Assembly: GCA_003255025.1 (NCBI GenBank)
Contig: QANY01007217.1
Span: 658,629-722,628 of the forward strand
Direction: 5' to 3'
Source: Datisca glomerata
Taxonomy: Eukaryota; Streptophyta; Magnoliopsida; Cucurbitales; Datiscaceae
Length of the DNA: 64,000 bases
Below are positions 36,714-49,989 of this stretch, piece after piece; the stretch's first letter is position 1; the number at the start of each line of letters is the position of its first letter. The translations under genes and the position numbers were made by a program. The notes under the pieces are model-generated. The model was given only the letters and a program-made list of their open reading frames with translations. It did no database searches and was not told the origin of the DNA.

Positions 36714-38645
36714 CAGGTATTTTCCTTCTTACTTACTCTCTCCCCTCTTGCCCTCTTCCTTTGAGTTTGTGCATGAAAAAAACAAAACAACTCTCTATCT
36801 TCTCTATACCTTCTATTTGTGTGAATGTGTTCTGGGGGATGGAAATATAAGAGAAAAATTTCAAAACTTTATCAGTTGGCTTTACTTTAGGACCCTTTGG
36901 CTTTGATGAAGATAAAAAAAGAGGGATATTTGGAGTGGGAGGGAGGGATTGGGTCCCACCAGCTGAAGAAAAATTGAGCATAAAGGTAAGGGAGTGAGGT
37001 CCAGTTGGTAATTGTGTTTTATTATGGATTATGATGCCTAATCACCAAACTAAACAGAAAATTTGGTCTCTTTTCATCATTACCATTTCTTTTAACTTTT
37101 TTCTCCCACGAGTTGAACAATGAACAACGTTTCCTGTGAATTTGATAACTCTATTTACCGTATATCTTTCATGTTCTTTCACTAATCTCCCTCTTAATGC
37201 AAATCATAATTATAGTTTTAACAGTAACAGCAGTAGTTTGTAGAATTGACAAAGAAAAGAACCAAAAAACTTTGAGTGCAATCTTGATAGTTGATATGAC
37301 TCGGCATTAAATACGTCCAACCTACAAAATTTCCAGTGACCCACATTGCTAAATCAAACCTTCATTTCTACTCTTGTTATAGTCCATACCGCATCCTCCA
37401 AACACCCAATTTCCCCCCAAAAATAATAAGAATAATGGAAAAACATTAAAAAACTATTACACAGGGAGAACTGTTTATTCCACCTATTTTGTCCTGGTTA
37501 TGTCGTGGGTAATTGGCTTTGATTTTCTTAGGCGGGAATTCAATTCATCGGTTGACAAAAAATATATCAAATCCAATTCCCAACCCACAAACTCATTTAT
37601 CAGAAGCATTAATATACTTTGACAGACAGAACCGTAAAAGAAAATTCCAACAGGACAAAGAGAATAAGTTGTCGATGATGTTTCAGAGAATTGAACAACA
37701 GTGTATAGTACAGTTAAGACAAAGCTAAGACAAATGGATCAACAGATGCCAAGTCGAGGCTTGTTCCTACGTATTAGTTTGGGGTTGTTCCCCCGATAGA
37801 AGAACATGAAAGAGAGAGAAGCCACAATTGTTCAAGCATATGATCTCAACTGGTGAATTGGTCCCCAAATTGACAAACTTGCAAAAGAAAAATCAGCACA
37901 AATGGACTAAAGGCAATTGTCATATTCCAAGAGAGCCAATAGCGGGGACCGAATGCAATGCCAGAAGATAACGGTACTTGTTTGTTTGTTGGAATAAGAT
38001 ATTAGAGATTTTGATTTCCAGGCATCTCATGTATGCTAGAAGCAGTATAATATAATAGGATTATTTCTTGTCTTGTCTTATCTTCCATAATTGATGATTC
38101 GGATTCCATCTTTTATTCCCTTTTACGTTGTTTTAAGACGGGAAGGGAAGGGTCTCTGGTATGGTTATGGGTCGATTTTTAAAGCATTTTCCCGCACAAA
38201 TGATAGTGGGCTTTATTCATGCTTCAAGGTTCTGGTCGACCTATTTAGTCTATGACTAGAACGAAGAGGCCTTTATAAAAATTTGGGACCAAACTTTCAT
38301 ATATCTACGCATCATATGTTGTGTTTATTGTGGTTCAAATCTTCACCTTGTGGTTGTGACTCTCTATTTAATCATGTCCCCTTCTTGCTTATTGTGAGTG
38401 ACGTGGCCGATTTCAAATACACAGAGAAGCTGATCAATCACCAAGACATTAATATATACACACACACACTCTCATCTGCTCTATGAGCGAAATAATCTAT
38501 AGAAAATTCATAAACATGCCGGCTGCTTTCCTAAATATGAAACAAGAGTCAGCACAAACTTGGAAACACTAAAAGCTTTGTGAAACAGACACAGAAATTA
38601 AAGAACAAAGCATATCAGAATCAAGTTAAGCGAGAGATATAAACT
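36714..38645. other. Upstream region of the OVATE gene and 3' flank of the CIPK gene
   Basis: About 36714-36980 should hold the 5' UTR and core promoter of the OVATE family gene, with CT-rich words on the minus strand. The rest is intergenic DNA. An (AC)n run lies near 38456-38470. No other gene recognised. Confidence 0.5.
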
Positions 38646-40061
38646 TCAACAAGAATCCTGAATAGTTACAATCTGCTCCGGAAGTGCAAGAGAAGGATGC
38701 GGTTGGACTTGCTCTTCTAGTTGGGGTTGTTTCTGGTGGTGCTGCTCCCCTTGCCAGGTCCAAACAATGTCCTTGAGAGCAGGTCTCAGATCCTGCTTCA
38801 TTATCTTCTGATATTCCAATGTATCTCCACTTGACTTCTTCACTTCCACCATGTGGAATGATGGAGTAATCTCAAATATCTCTGCATCAATCCCTAACAC
38901 CCCTTTTCGCCCTTCTTTCGAGCCTTCCATTTTCAATATCCCTCCGTCTTTCTTTATGACTTTCAGTCTAAGACGCTTAGCAATGTCTTCCAGCTTAGAG
39001 ATAATGGTTGGCGCTGGTTTGTTAGAAGTGAATCTAACTTCTTTCTTCTGACCTGTTTCCTCGAACAAACCAGATAGGTCAAAGCCCGCAGAAAAGGAGA
39101 TGATATCAAAAGCATTTAGAGAGGGTTTTGCCAATTCTCGCTTTGACTCTGGTACAGCACTGCCGGCCTCATTGAGACCGAAATCTACATTAGCAGCATC
39201 CAGGGGGATCGGTTCTTTCCCTTCTGTCAAATTAACTTGAGGTTTTAAATTCAACCCCTTTCGGAACCAAGAACTTTCCATTATTTTTGCCATGGATATC
39301 CTGGTGCTTGGGTTAGGATCTAATATCTTTGACAGCAACCTGCGTACCTCTGGTGCAAACCAGTTAGGGTATTTGAACTCCCCCTTACCGATCTTCCTAT
39401 ACATTTCCATTAAATTAGAATCATGAAATGGGAGATAACCGGCCAGTAAAACAAAAAGAATAACCCCGCATGACCATATATCAGCTCTGGATCCGTCGTA
39501 GCCTTTTCTGTTAATGATTTCTGGCGCAACATAGGCAGGGGTCCCACAGGTTGTATGGAGCAGTCCATCTTGGTGCTTAGATTCAGCAAGGGCACTCAAC
39601 CCAAAATCTGAAACCTTGAGATTCCCATGTTCGTCCAACAGTAGGTTTTCTGGTTTTAAATCTCGATGATACACTCCTCTACTGTGACAGTAATCAACAG
39701 CACTGATCAACTGTTGAAAATATTTCCTTGCAACATCCTCCTTTAGCTTTCCTTTGGCAACCTTGTTGAATAGCTCGCCTCCTTTAATATATTCCATGAC
39801 AAAGTAAATCTTGGTTTTGGTGGCCATCACCTCATAAAGCTCCACCACGTTGGGATGTCTTACTAGTCTCATGACTGAAATTTCCCGCTTGATTTGATCA
39901 ATCATTCCAACCTTTAAGATCTTCTCTTTGTCAATTATCTTAATGGCCACGCTCATGCCAGTTTTCAGGTTCCTGGCATAGTAAACCTTCGCGAAAGTTC
40001 CTTGGCCTAATAGTCTCCCTAGTTCATATCTTTGCATCAACACACTTCCTTTGTTTTCCAT
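38646..40061 (-). CDS. CBL-interacting protein kinase (CIPK2/10/20-like, SnRK3)
   Basis: Single exon. Start taken at 40061 ([15 protein letters not shown]), because related CIPKs begin MENK/MENKPSVL. An in-frame ATG five codons earlier (40076) is possible. 471 residues. The kinase domain is complete: glycine loop [11 protein letters not shown] (19-29), Lys41, HRDLKPEN (Asp134), DFG (152-154), activation loop ending at Thr170/Thr171 and APE (179-181). The regulatory tail has the CBL-binding NAF motif at 316-318 ([19 protein letters not shown]), followed by a PPI-like region ending [15 protein letters not shown]. CIPKs are activated by Ca2+-loaded CBL proteins and phosphorylate ion channels and transporters at plasma membrane or tonoplast. 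The CDS is intronless. An intron in the 5' UTR is likely but not shown. Confidence 0.95.
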   Translation of the reverse strand: MENKGSVLMQRYELGRLLGQGTFAKVYYARNLKTGMSVAIKIIDKEKILKVGMIDQIKREISVMRLVRHPNVVELYEVMATKTKIYFVMEYIKGGELFNKVAKGKLKEDVARKYFQQLISAVDYCHSRGVYHRDLKPENLLLDEHGNLKVSDFGLSALAESKHQDGLLHTTCGTPAYVAPEIINRKGYDGSRADIWSCGVILFVLLAGYLPFHDSNLMEMYRKIGKGEFKYPNWFAPEVRRLLSKILDPNPSTRISMAKIMESSWFRKGLNLKPQVNLTEGKEPIPLDAANVDFGLNEAGSAVPESKRELAKPSLNAFDIISFSAGFDLSGLFEETGQKKEVRFTSNKPAPTIISKLEDIAKRLRLKVIKKDGGILKMEGSKEGRKGVLGIDAEIFEITPSFHMVEVKKSSGDTLEYQKIMKQDLRPALKDIVWTWQGEQHHQKQPQLEEQVQPHPSLALPEQIVTIQDSC

Positions 40062-42573
40062 TTCAAGTATGACCACCCAAGAACAAAAATAGCTAAAACC
40101 ACCAGATCGAGCAAAGAACTAGTTTCAATCTACACCGTCTTCGCAAACATTGTGCTTTGATAAAATACTTTCACTTAAATTAGTAGCTGAACTGGGTACT
40201 CGAGCACAGAAAAACGGGCTGTGGATTAGATGACCAATCTCATCTTGAATGAAGAAAGGCATACAAGGGGGACGGACAAATACATTGACGACAGAGAAAG
40301 AAGTTTCAACTTCCAAGCACATCTTGCAGCATTCCCTAATTTTGGAGATTAACTAGGAGAATATGGAAGGCTGCTGAGAATATCAACGTTTGACCTTTGT
40401 GAGACAGTTGAGAAATAGAGCAGCAAGTAGGAAAGTGCCAATTTGTAATCCAATGCAGAAAACGTCTCCTAAAAACAACAAGGAAGAGATAATAATTAAT
40501 AAGAACACTCTAGATTCCTACAAAAGTTACCACAATAACGAAAAGTTGACTAATGAGAAATACACGCAGCATTAACCAAGACACAACAACAAGTCTGCAA
40601 TGCTTAATGATGGAAAGAAATAGGCACTCCGCCATCCGGTAGAATGTGGCAAAAAATAAGGTAACAAAAACACACTGTTAAACACCAGCATATGTGACCA
40701 TTGATGACTGTTTCTGAACATCTATATCTGATTCCAACTTTTGTGAAAAGCTTTTCTAAATGGAAAACAAATACAGTTTCTGAATCAATAAAATCGCAAA
40801 ACAAGAAAGTAGAACACTTAGCTGATGAATCTCATAAGAATCATTCAAATGAAAAGAAAAGAGAAGGAGTTATGGAGTATTATACGACTTGGAGATAGAG
40901 AAAGAAAACTGAAACTCATATCTAGAAAAATTAATTAAATTAATAATATTTCAGAAACGAAAAATATGTTATTAGAGAGTAAAACAGTCTCATTATAAGT
41001 TTGAGCTGCTCGTTCAACAAATAGGTAAGAGACTAATTTGACGATGAATTCCGCTGAAAAGTTCACAACAATTAAACACAGAGCGATATCTTAAAACAAG
41101 AAAAAGGGAAATCAGAGCGAGAAAACATTAAATTCCATGGGAAAAGGGGATCCAGCTGATGAGCTATGAATAAAACAATTAAATTCAGAAGTGGAATATG
41201 ATTCATGTGTAGTACCCTTGGTTGGACGATTGATGAGAATTTGGTCGCTGTATGATAGAATTGTAAAGAAGACGCGAGAATCAGAAACTCAGATGCGCGT
41301 CAATCAGCCGGTGAAGACTCCAAGGATCGAATTCATCTTATATGCTGCCCAGCCGTCGACATCGCAAAACTATGATGAGATTACCAAAATGCCGCCACCA
41401 ATATGGTATATTTTTCTTTAAATTTATAATTCTACTAATTATGGTTAAATCTATAATGAATAATTATAGTTGGCCCAAGTTATTGACTAAAAATATGTTA
41501 ATAATTCAAAAAATTGATGTTTATCATTTATTAAAATGATTTGATAAATTAATCTTTAAATATTTTTCTTTTCTAATTTTATTTATTGAAAGTCAAAGTA
41601 AGAAAAATTAAACAATCAACATAACATAACATTTCATATTTTGTAAATTGAAAATATAATTGGAGAATTATATATAAGGCAATTATCCTAATCCGCATCC
41701 GACTAATCACACGTAAAATCAAGTAAAGCGTTAGTGGTCTTAGGTGTGGATTAAAGTTTTACCTTTAAAAAGCAAACTCATATCCAGACTTGAATGTTAA
41801 AATGGAGAATATTAATACAAGATTAACAATAGCAGGCAAAAATCATATATGAATCACGCAATTGGTACACACTTATGCTGTGTTAGATGTGTATTCAATA
41901 TTTTTATTTGTATTTTGAGAGGAAAAAAACGGATAAGCTCTGGAATAAAAAAAATATTTTATCAGCGATATCATTATACTCTAAAATATATAAATAAAAT
42001 ATGCGGTTACAGTTATAGCTGCTGATGATATTTGTAATGGGACCGACCGATAAGACACAAATGAAACTTCTCAGCCACACGCAATGGCCTTGTAAAAACA
42101 CTAATTCTTAATCAATTGCTGTCTCCGTGGCTATTATTAACCAATGAAAGGAAGTCAAGTGGGAATTGATAATCTGCAGTGGTCATATGAGGAGGCGTCA
42201 ACTGTGGTTTCCGACCATACACGTAAAGCCCAATAATTGGTCAATAGTTTATGCTCTTTCTAGATTCTTTAGATATTCTGTTTCTGCTCTTATCGTTTCA
42301 TGGCTGCGTCTCTCCACATCTTTGATCACATATTCATTTTTACAGAAACACCCTTCGTAATCACCCGACAAACCATATAAACAATTCAAATAATTTGTCA
42401 ACTCAATTGAATTATATACAGACATTTTTATCTTTAATAGCACACGTAAATTTAACAATAGAATTAAACATATGGTCATTTTTAATATTCATACAACATT
42501 GCATAAATATCAGGGAGTGAGTAGCCATGCAGCCTTCCACTTTCATAAATCCACCAAATTTGTTATGCTTCCT
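40062..42573. other. CIPK 5' region and intergenic DNA
   Basis: The segment 40062-41400 has the composition of a 5' UTR and UTR intron for the minus-strand CIPK gene. The GC-richer block at about 41260-41400 is a plausible first non-coding exon and promoter. From 41420 to 42570 I see AT-rich intergenic DNA and, at its end, the 3' flank of the saposin gene. No other gene was recognised. Confidence 0.45.
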
Positions 42574-45115
42574 CTAAGAGACAGATAGTAAAGGCCCAGT
42601 GAACATGGAGGTTGATCCGTTGCTGTTGGATTTGGAAGGAGGACAGACATGTAAAGTGGTGCAGATATCAACTGTCTCTAGTAACTTTACTGTGTTGGCA
42701 AGTAGCAGAGGCCCGTATTGGAAAACAAATGCCTTGCACTGCCATGAAATTGAAGTTGTAAAAGCAGCCAATACGAGTTAACAATTAATTTAACATAAGT
42801 TCAGCTACAAAGATGAATTGTTATAGTGTTCTCACCTTTTTCGCCAACTTCTTCATGGATTTGCACGCCTTCTGAAGCAGCTGAATTATCTCCAGCTGAC
42901 ATAAATGTACTATAGATTCAATAAAGTCGGACAATTCTTCAAGGTATACAATGTTCTCTGACTACCATGGCTACAAATATTTTACCAGATTATATTACAT
43001 CCACTAAAAGTTCACATGATGATTATCAATACACATGCAGAACCACTAATAGTTATGATCTACTGATGAAAATTTTGTTTAATATACTATGTCAGCGTCT
43101 AAATGTTAGTATTCACAAGAAACCCAAACTCTCTTATAACACTGTTCAGTTAGATTTCTTTTGACTATGCATGGGCACAAATGGTTAAGCTCTCCACAAG
43201 TATACCCAAGAGGTAGTGGGTCTGAGTCACATTCTCTTCTGGTGCTTTTAAGCAAACCCCCTATGTATTCAGATGGCAGTGTGTTTGCTGATGATTTTGA
43301 CTCAAAGAGACAGGAAGACCTAGAAGCAGAAAAAATCCAATAAAAGCTACTGAAACCATCCCACACGACTTGTAGTTCTGAAACAAGTTGCCAAGTCCTC
43401 TCCAATCAAAACCGAAATCGATTTATCTACAGATATGAAGTCCTCAAATCTCTCTATTTCTTTATATGTTGTTCTTTGTATTTAATATGGGTGAGGGGAG
43501 TACGGGGTTAAGAAACTCTTAAAATTTAGCCACTGAATACTAAAACTAAAGGAATCAATGTATCTTATGTAATGCGGAAATTAAAATGGCAGAAAGAGTA
43601 AATGTTTAGAATTCGAATCAACAACTAAAAAAATTTAGAAATGAAGTTCAAGCATGAAACTCTCATTGATTAGGAATGGTGAATACAACCTCTGTGTCGG
43701 GATCGTCCAACTTGACTAAGATATCTGAAACAGCCTGATGACAAAGACCACAGGTATCTTCATGAAACTGTGAAGAAATTATCACAATTTGTTCACAGAG
43801 ATTGACATTTTGGCAGAAATCAGAAGGTTCGATTGTGCTAATCTCCAAGAAGAAGAGAGGAGCATAATAATTCACCAAGGCGACGCACTGTCACACAGAG
43901 AAATGAAGGCAGAGAAAACACTTGTTAGATTTATAGTCGGTCACTCGGTCAGCCATCTACATGGCCTCTGAGAGGACGAACAAGGCTTTTCAAATCAAAG
44001 TTTCTTAACTCTCTCATTGAATCCACCTACATGATAATAACAAAAACCAACTGAGACAGAAGACATAATATAATTACCTCGTGCTTCAAAGAGTGAAACT
44101 TTGAGCAAGCGACATGGAGAAGAGTGATGATCTCAATCTGCGTCTTGTTTTCAGCAAGGTAATTTAGTGCCTGTGTAGTAACCTCCTCACATAATGCACA
44201 AACATTAGTTTTTCTTGAAACTTGTTTTATAGTCTGTTCTTCATATTCTCTTTCATGCTCCAGGATGACCGTCTGCAAATCTGAAACAGTGAATTACACT
44301 TTGTCATACTTCCATTGAAAGATATAACATTCCAACTTTCAAGTAAGATATTAATTTACATCAACAGAAACATAGATACACTTTCAGAAGGAAGAAAGGA
44401 AAAAACCTTGTTGATGCCCCTAAGGCTATGTTTGGATCCTGGAAATTAGAAAGGCAAAGAAAAAGGGGAATTGAGAAGGATTTCATTTCCATTGTTTGAA
44501 ATTTTTGTCATGGTGAGGAAAATAGTAATAGGAATAATTTGCTTCGCATTTCTTCTAATTCCTCTTAGTTTTTATCTTTCATATTTTCCAAGATTCAAAC
44601 AAGCTAAGTCTCAAGGAGATGATTTGAATGATGCAAATTAAAAAAAAAACCGAGCTAAGGACAGGGAGAAATCGCGAGGCAAATATCTCAGTCAAGTCAA
44701 GTTCACCGAAGCATAGATTTTCCTGAAACTTGAGACGAATACAGGCTCGAGCCTTAAAAGCACTACTAGGCAAACAATTTCGATATATTTGTTTTTATGT
44801 ATAAATTTCATATTTCCTATCATATAGTATATAGCCTTTCCCCAATTGCTTGGCAAATTATCTATTTCAAAACCAAGCATGACCAAATCACTAGCACAAA
44901 ACTTTACAGCAACATCCTGATTTCTAAAATCAGGTTAACGTCTCAGAACCTATAGGTTTCTCAAGCAAAAGAGAGGGGGTGGGGGTTAAATTTGACCAAA
45001 AAGAAGATGGATCAAAGGGTTTACCAGTAATATTAGAGTTTGACAGTTGTCTGGCATAACAAGCCCCGCTTGAACTTAAAATAAAAAGGAAGACGACGCA
45101 AACTTTTGCAGTCAT
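42574..45115 (-). CDS. Secreted protein with two saposin-B domains (prosaposin-like)
   Basis: Five exons on minus: 45025-45115, 44078-44280, 43690-43887, 42836-42895 and 42574-42738. All introns are GT–AG, phases agree, and the product is 238 residues with stop TAG. Residues 1-21 form a signal peptide (VCVVFLFILSSSGACYA). Domain 1 (about 54-126) shows six cysteines in saposin order: VCALC, VACSK, ECVAL, DFC and NLC. Domain 2 (about 141-220) repeats it: TCGLC, KAC, KKC, DIC, HVCP. A short Ser/Asn tail follows. The domains are each split by an intron after the third helix region. Saposins bind lipids and activate hydrolases in the lysosome. Plant forms sit in the vacuolar/secretory route, and their substrates are not well defined. 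The start was chosen for its signal peptide. No breaks seen. A SINE-like insert lies in intron 3. Confidence 0.9.
43170..43240 (+). repeat. tRNA-like (SINE-like) sequence in saposin gene intron 3
   Basis: The words GGGCACAAATGGTTAAG (43173-43189) and GGGTCTGAGTCAC (43218-43230) resemble the A and B boxes of a tRNA-Ser/Leu-derived SINE head in spacing and content, on the strand opposite to the host gene. B-box match is weak and no clear tail or target duplication was seen. Confidence 0.3.
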
Positions 45116-45972
45116 GGTTCCTGAAGATACAACAATGGACCATCAATAGTCTTCTCTAGTGAAGCGATTTGATCAAAAGCACAGAGAAAAATGAGTCAAC
45201 GCTGAGTAGGTAAATTGTCGATAAGATTAGTGCAAACCCAATCGTAGAAAACAAGTAAAGCCCAAGAGACGTCTAAACCAAATTAACTACCTTATGCAGG
45301 TGTAGAGTACATTCAAATCACCAAAGAAACTTAAACAAATATTCCATCGTTGAAGTAATTGAGAGGGAATTAAAGCAAAAGGTTGAATTTTTACAGGCAG
45401 AGATTACGATACCTCCAAAGATAATATGCAAAATATCTTCTGGGTGAAATATAGGCGATGCTTTGGAGTTGTGAGAAAGACAAAGAAGAACGCTGAATCA
45501 CTTCCGAGTTCTGAATTATGGGTTGGAAGTTTGGAACGGATAGGTCTTTGGAATTTCTTTTTACAAAAATCAGCTGAGTGGAGTGCTACTCTGTTGCACG
45601 CTACAATAATAATCGGACTTTGTATAGAAGTATTTATTTTATAAATAATTAATATAAAAATAGACTATAAGTTAAATAAACATAAAGTATATCCACTTTA
45701 TATGCCCCTTATTAGAAGGAAAAAAATTGATGTTTTTATTTATATTATATCATTCTACCGAATATTAAAAGATTACTTTCAAAATATTTAGAAACCCCAT
45801 AAACCCACGGATCATTTCTCTCCTAAAATCTCTCTTTAAATTATTTGTAATCAATATATATATATATATATATATATATTATTTATAAATAATATAAATA
45901 AATAATAACAGATATATATGTCATATGTTATATATGTGGTTGTATATAATATATCTTGCGGTAGTTATTGAG
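45116..45972. other. Saposin gene upstream region and intergenic DNA
   Basis: Holds the presumed 5' UTR and promoter of the minus-strand saposin gene (to about 45600), then very AT-rich DNA with a (TA)n microsatellite at about 45854-45880. No coding region recognised. Confidence 0.5.
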
Positions 45973-46132
45973 ATTATATTGAATCATTCACCTTACATTT
46001 TATTACCAGAATCATATCCATAATCATACATGGTTAATCCATATTTGTCCAGAAGTTCTTACTATTGGTCTTCCAAATTGGTTATTACTTTGGTGAGATA
46101 AATTTGAAATCACCTTTAAAACTCTTCCAGAA
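45973..46132 (+). repeat. Caulimovirid terminal direct repeat, left copy
   Basis: Shares with 52247-52378 long runs such as TATATTGAATC, GTTCTTACTATTGGTCTTCC and a GATAAATTTGRAATCACCTT stretch, with about 28 extra bases near 45987-46014. It precedes the movement protein region by about 240 bases. Confidence 0.85.
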
Positions 46133-46368
46133 CAAATTCAAACCGATTAGGGAATGACATGCTACTTATTCCCTTCTAACAGGCAACAAAGATGTAACAG
46201 TCTTTAAATCTCTAATTCATTTTATTATTTGATTTAATATCCCTTGGATCTGGAAATGAGATCTAAAATGTGAATATCAAAATGGGATCCTACTACTAAA
46301 ACGCATCTTCTTTACCAAATAGTGTTTATATTCTCTTTAAATTATGCATACATAGTCACAATACATCC

Positions 46369-47160
46369 ATGTCTGAACTCAGCTCACCTTCTATCACTAC
46401 AGTAGCTAATACTGTAGCCTCAACCTCTGAAGTAACATAATTAATTGCTTATCAAGATGTCAAATAAGTTTTGGACAAATGGATTATACCCAAAGTGAAA
46501 CTAGAAATAATTTATAAAATTGGAACATTTGATTTCACCAGTAGAAAAATAATTAAAACGTTTGAATATGCTATTTCTTTACAGAATAATGATGATATCA
46601 TATATCTCTTGCATATTCATGATTTAAATCCTTTTATGCAAAAATATAAATATTTGCATATAGGACTTGTTCAAATTGCATTCAAACCCTTGACTTTATT
46701 AGGTCTAAACACCACCATTCAATGCATTCTTAGAGATAGTAGATGTTTAAACTGGAAAGCCTCACTTATGGGAGCTATAGAGACTAGTTTATCTCATGGA
46801 CCAGTCTATTTTAATATTTATCTAAATCTAAGTATTACTCTTTCTGACAGTAATTTAGCCAAAGTTCTTGAACTGAGAGTTCAATCACATGGCTATGATT
46901 ATCTTCCATGATCTTTTCCTTTTGCTATCTTATTCAGGATCCATCTTAAGGTTCTCACAACCTTAAATCCTTACACCCGAAAGCAAAGTGAGCAAGGACA
47001 TACAATCCTTATTGATACTAATATCTTCAACAGCCAGGTTGTTATTCCTCGTATGATACCATGGTCTGATATTATTTTTCCTGACACATGGCAAATCTCT
47101 AATGTCGTACCTACCCAACCTCTCATACGACAATCCATCGAAGATGTCATTCAAAGCCAA
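46369..47160 (+). pseudogene. Movement protein region (30K superfamily), broken
   Basis: The longest open piece (46471-46911) carries the core of the caulimovirid 30K movement protein: an HIGLVQIAFKPLT block, a GLNTTIQCILRDSR block, and a GAIETSLSHGPVYFNI block. A candidate start at 46369 is in the same frame but separated by stops. A stop after 46911 cuts off the C-terminal part, which goes on in frame or nearly so to about 47160. In viruses this protein helps passage through plasmodesmata. This copy is inactive. Confidence 0.82.
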
Positions 47161-48291
47161 TGAGGTAATGTTTATCTTCGTTTCCAGAAACCTTTAACTA
47201 AAAGTCTTTCTAGTCTAAGTAATAGAAGTATTCCTCCTTATAAGGTTGATATGCCAGAATCCTCCAGACAATCGATAGCTGAACCTATAGGATCTGATGG
47301 ATCTGAAAATTCCTTTATCCCTGAGGACTATATTAAAAGAATCCACAAATCTGACAATCAGATACCTCATGGTGTTTACGAATCCAATACTAATAGAAGG
47401 CTAAATAGCCCAACAGCCAGTGACATGCAATTTAATCTTTAATGGATTTCACACCCAAAAGTTTATTAAGATAAAGTCTTCACCAGGATTTTATGTAACC
47501 AAAGTATCAAGATTTTAGGAATTGATATTTTTCCAACTATACATCAATAACTTTTAGATCTTAAAACCCTTTATTACTGCCAGTCAGAGAGAGATCAGCG
47601 CCTTCAGTCTCTTCCTAAATGGTATTACCTGCTTACTTTAAATGTTAAAATACATGATGACCAACAGTTACACGTTTTATCTGACATACAAAAAACTTGG
47701 ATTACCATAGGTGGTAGAGCTTACCAATCTATTCATCCACCACATTTATCCTTAGAGCTTGCTCCTAGGAAATGAGAATAAAAAACCTTTAGTTATAAAC
47801 CCCTATACTGAAGTCCCAGAGAAAGTTAATCATCAGGATCTTGTTAAGACTAGAGACATTCTATCATTAACCAAATAGAATAATTATAAAAATCTCTTTC
47901 TTCAAACTGTAGGCACACAGTTAACTAGGATAAAGGACCAAGTTGCTCAAATACAGGAGACACATGTTACTAAACCTCATCTGGTCGATAAATAGAAACT
48001 TAATCTTGAACCTGTCACTCTCAAGCCCCCTCTTGATGTCCAAAATTTTAAGTTAAAATATAGTAAGAATGAGGATGATTTTATGGAAACCCTTATGGGA
48101 AAAATAAAAAATCTTAAGATTTTCATACCTGAAACTTCCTTAGGTCAACTGAATATGATGAATCAAGATGATTCACCCCCTCACAAAGAATCCAAAGAAT
48201 TTTCTTTATTCCAAATTTTAGATATCCAGAAAACTTTGATGACACCATAAATAAACTCTCCACTTCCTACTCCAAAAGACCTACTACTCGT
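47161..48291 (+). pseudogene. Caulimovirid linker between movement and coat regions
   Basis: Fragments in more than one frame continue the polyprotein. A Ser/Pro-rich stretch lies at 47251-47442, and a coil-like Gln/Val-rich stretch near 47930. No domain could be assigned. Stops and shifts are frequent. Confidence 0.55.
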
Positions 48292-49463
48292 TTGGCGTTA
48301 ACAGGACCTAGTTGGTATAGTTACCCTAGACCTACCCCTCAGGACCTCTTATATGAAGAAGATTTCCTTCATTCTCAAAAATCCTATCATGGAAAAACCA
48401 TCTATGAATGGAACATAGATGGAAACTCTGAGTACCAAGTCTATGAAACCATCCATCAAATGATTATGTACTCTTATGTATGTAAACATAATGATAATAC
48501 AGATCACCAGATCTATCGGTTCCTGGTTAATAGGTTTACAGGAACACTTAAAGGATGGTGGGACAACTGTCTCACTGAAAATCAATTATTAGAAATCTTA
48601 AATTCCTTTAAGATTAACATTTACCCTCTCACGGGTACTTAGAACAAAACTGAAGATGCCTGTTATACTCTGGCCCAATCCATCATCCACCACTTTCTTA
48701 GATCGGGACTTGTTAATACTGACAGATATCGCGAACTTTTACAAAACCTATGATGCCCCTCTTTAACCCACTTTCGATAGTATAAAGATGTCTTTATTAT
48801 GAAAGTCATGCAAAGAGGTGATGTTAAAAGTGAACATTGGAAGGCTAAATTCATTGATGGTCTCCCAAATCTTTTTGTTGAACGAGTTCGTCGAAAACTC
48901 AGAGATAAACATGACCAAATGTATATTCCCTATGACTAGTATACTTATGGCCATCTCATTTCCCTTGTCATTGAAGAAGGACTGGGACTTTGGAATGATA
49001 TGAAATTATGACATATGACGAAAAATCAAAACCTTGATAACAGAAAAGAATTTGGTGAATTTTGCAATCAATTTGCCTACGATATTAAAATTCAATATCA
49101 TTCTCCCTCTAAACCTCATAGGACTTCCACTTCTAAGCCCTGTAAATCTCATAAAAGATACTTTTCAAAAAAGAAATCCAAACATAAATAGTCTAAACAT
49201 AGAGATATGCCACATCTGAAGAAATCTTACTCCAATAATCCCAAAGCCAAAGCCACCTGCTATAAGTGTGGATTACCATGACGTTTTGCTAATAAATGTC
49301 GATCCAAATTTAAGAAAAGACTCAATGAGTTATCTCTTAATGAAGAGACTCAACATAAAATCCTAAATTGTCTCTCTGAAGATAGTTCTAATGAAGATAG
49401 TACAGATGATGATGTTGCTCATATCTATGCATCTGAGTCTGACTCTTCTACCACCTCAGCTTA
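48292..49463 (+). pseudogene. Caulimovirid coat protein region with damaged zinc knuckle
   Basis: 48292-48642 is open and contains TIYEWNIDG and GTLKGWWDNCLT, as in caulimovirid coat protein cores. A shifted frame then leads to a basic Lys/Ser/His-rich stretch and a CCHC-type knuckle at 49258-49299. In that knuckle the codon before the histidine position is a stop and the histidine codon reads arginine. An acidic Asp/Glu/Ser stretch (49370-49460) ends the region. Inactive. Confidence 0.75.
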
Positions 49464-49989
49464 ACCAACCTTGTTGCTCTAAGACACGCAACACAATAAC
49501 TAAAACCAACTATTGGAAGGCAATAGTTGAAATGAACGGTCTAGATCTAACTGGACCAGGTCTTAATGTCTTAACTGATACCCAATGATCTCTTCTCGCC
49601 ACAGCTGACCAGATCACGGATCCAGAAATGAAATTAAAGTTATTAAAAACTTGTTATAAGACCTGTACTACTCCTGAGATCAAACCCATTGAAAACTACA
49701 ATATGAAAGAGATCTTAAATCGTATTCAACAATACTCTTTACAGAACAAACCTGTTATCATTTTTATCTAAAAGTGAAATTAATATAATTAAGTCTGAAA
49801 TTCAGCAGCTCAAGATCGCTAATCAAAACATTTTCCATGATCTCAATCTCCTTAAACAGTCCACTATCAAACGGAAAACCCCTGTAGATTCAGCTACGAC
49901 CTCCTCACCAGATCAGACCAATCCCAATACTCCAAATCAGACTACTCCAGATCAGACGAAGGATAATAATCCTTATTTATTTCTCCTTA

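Noticed and set aside
38303..38380. GTGGTTCAAATCTTCACC as a tRNA B box
   Set aside because: No matching A box or acceptor stem around it; treated as chance.
45850..45885. (TA)n run as a left terminus of the caulimovirid copy
   Set aside because: Endogenous caulimovirids often sit at TA-rich sites, but the shared direct repeat starts only at 45973; the run is noted as neighbouring sequence.
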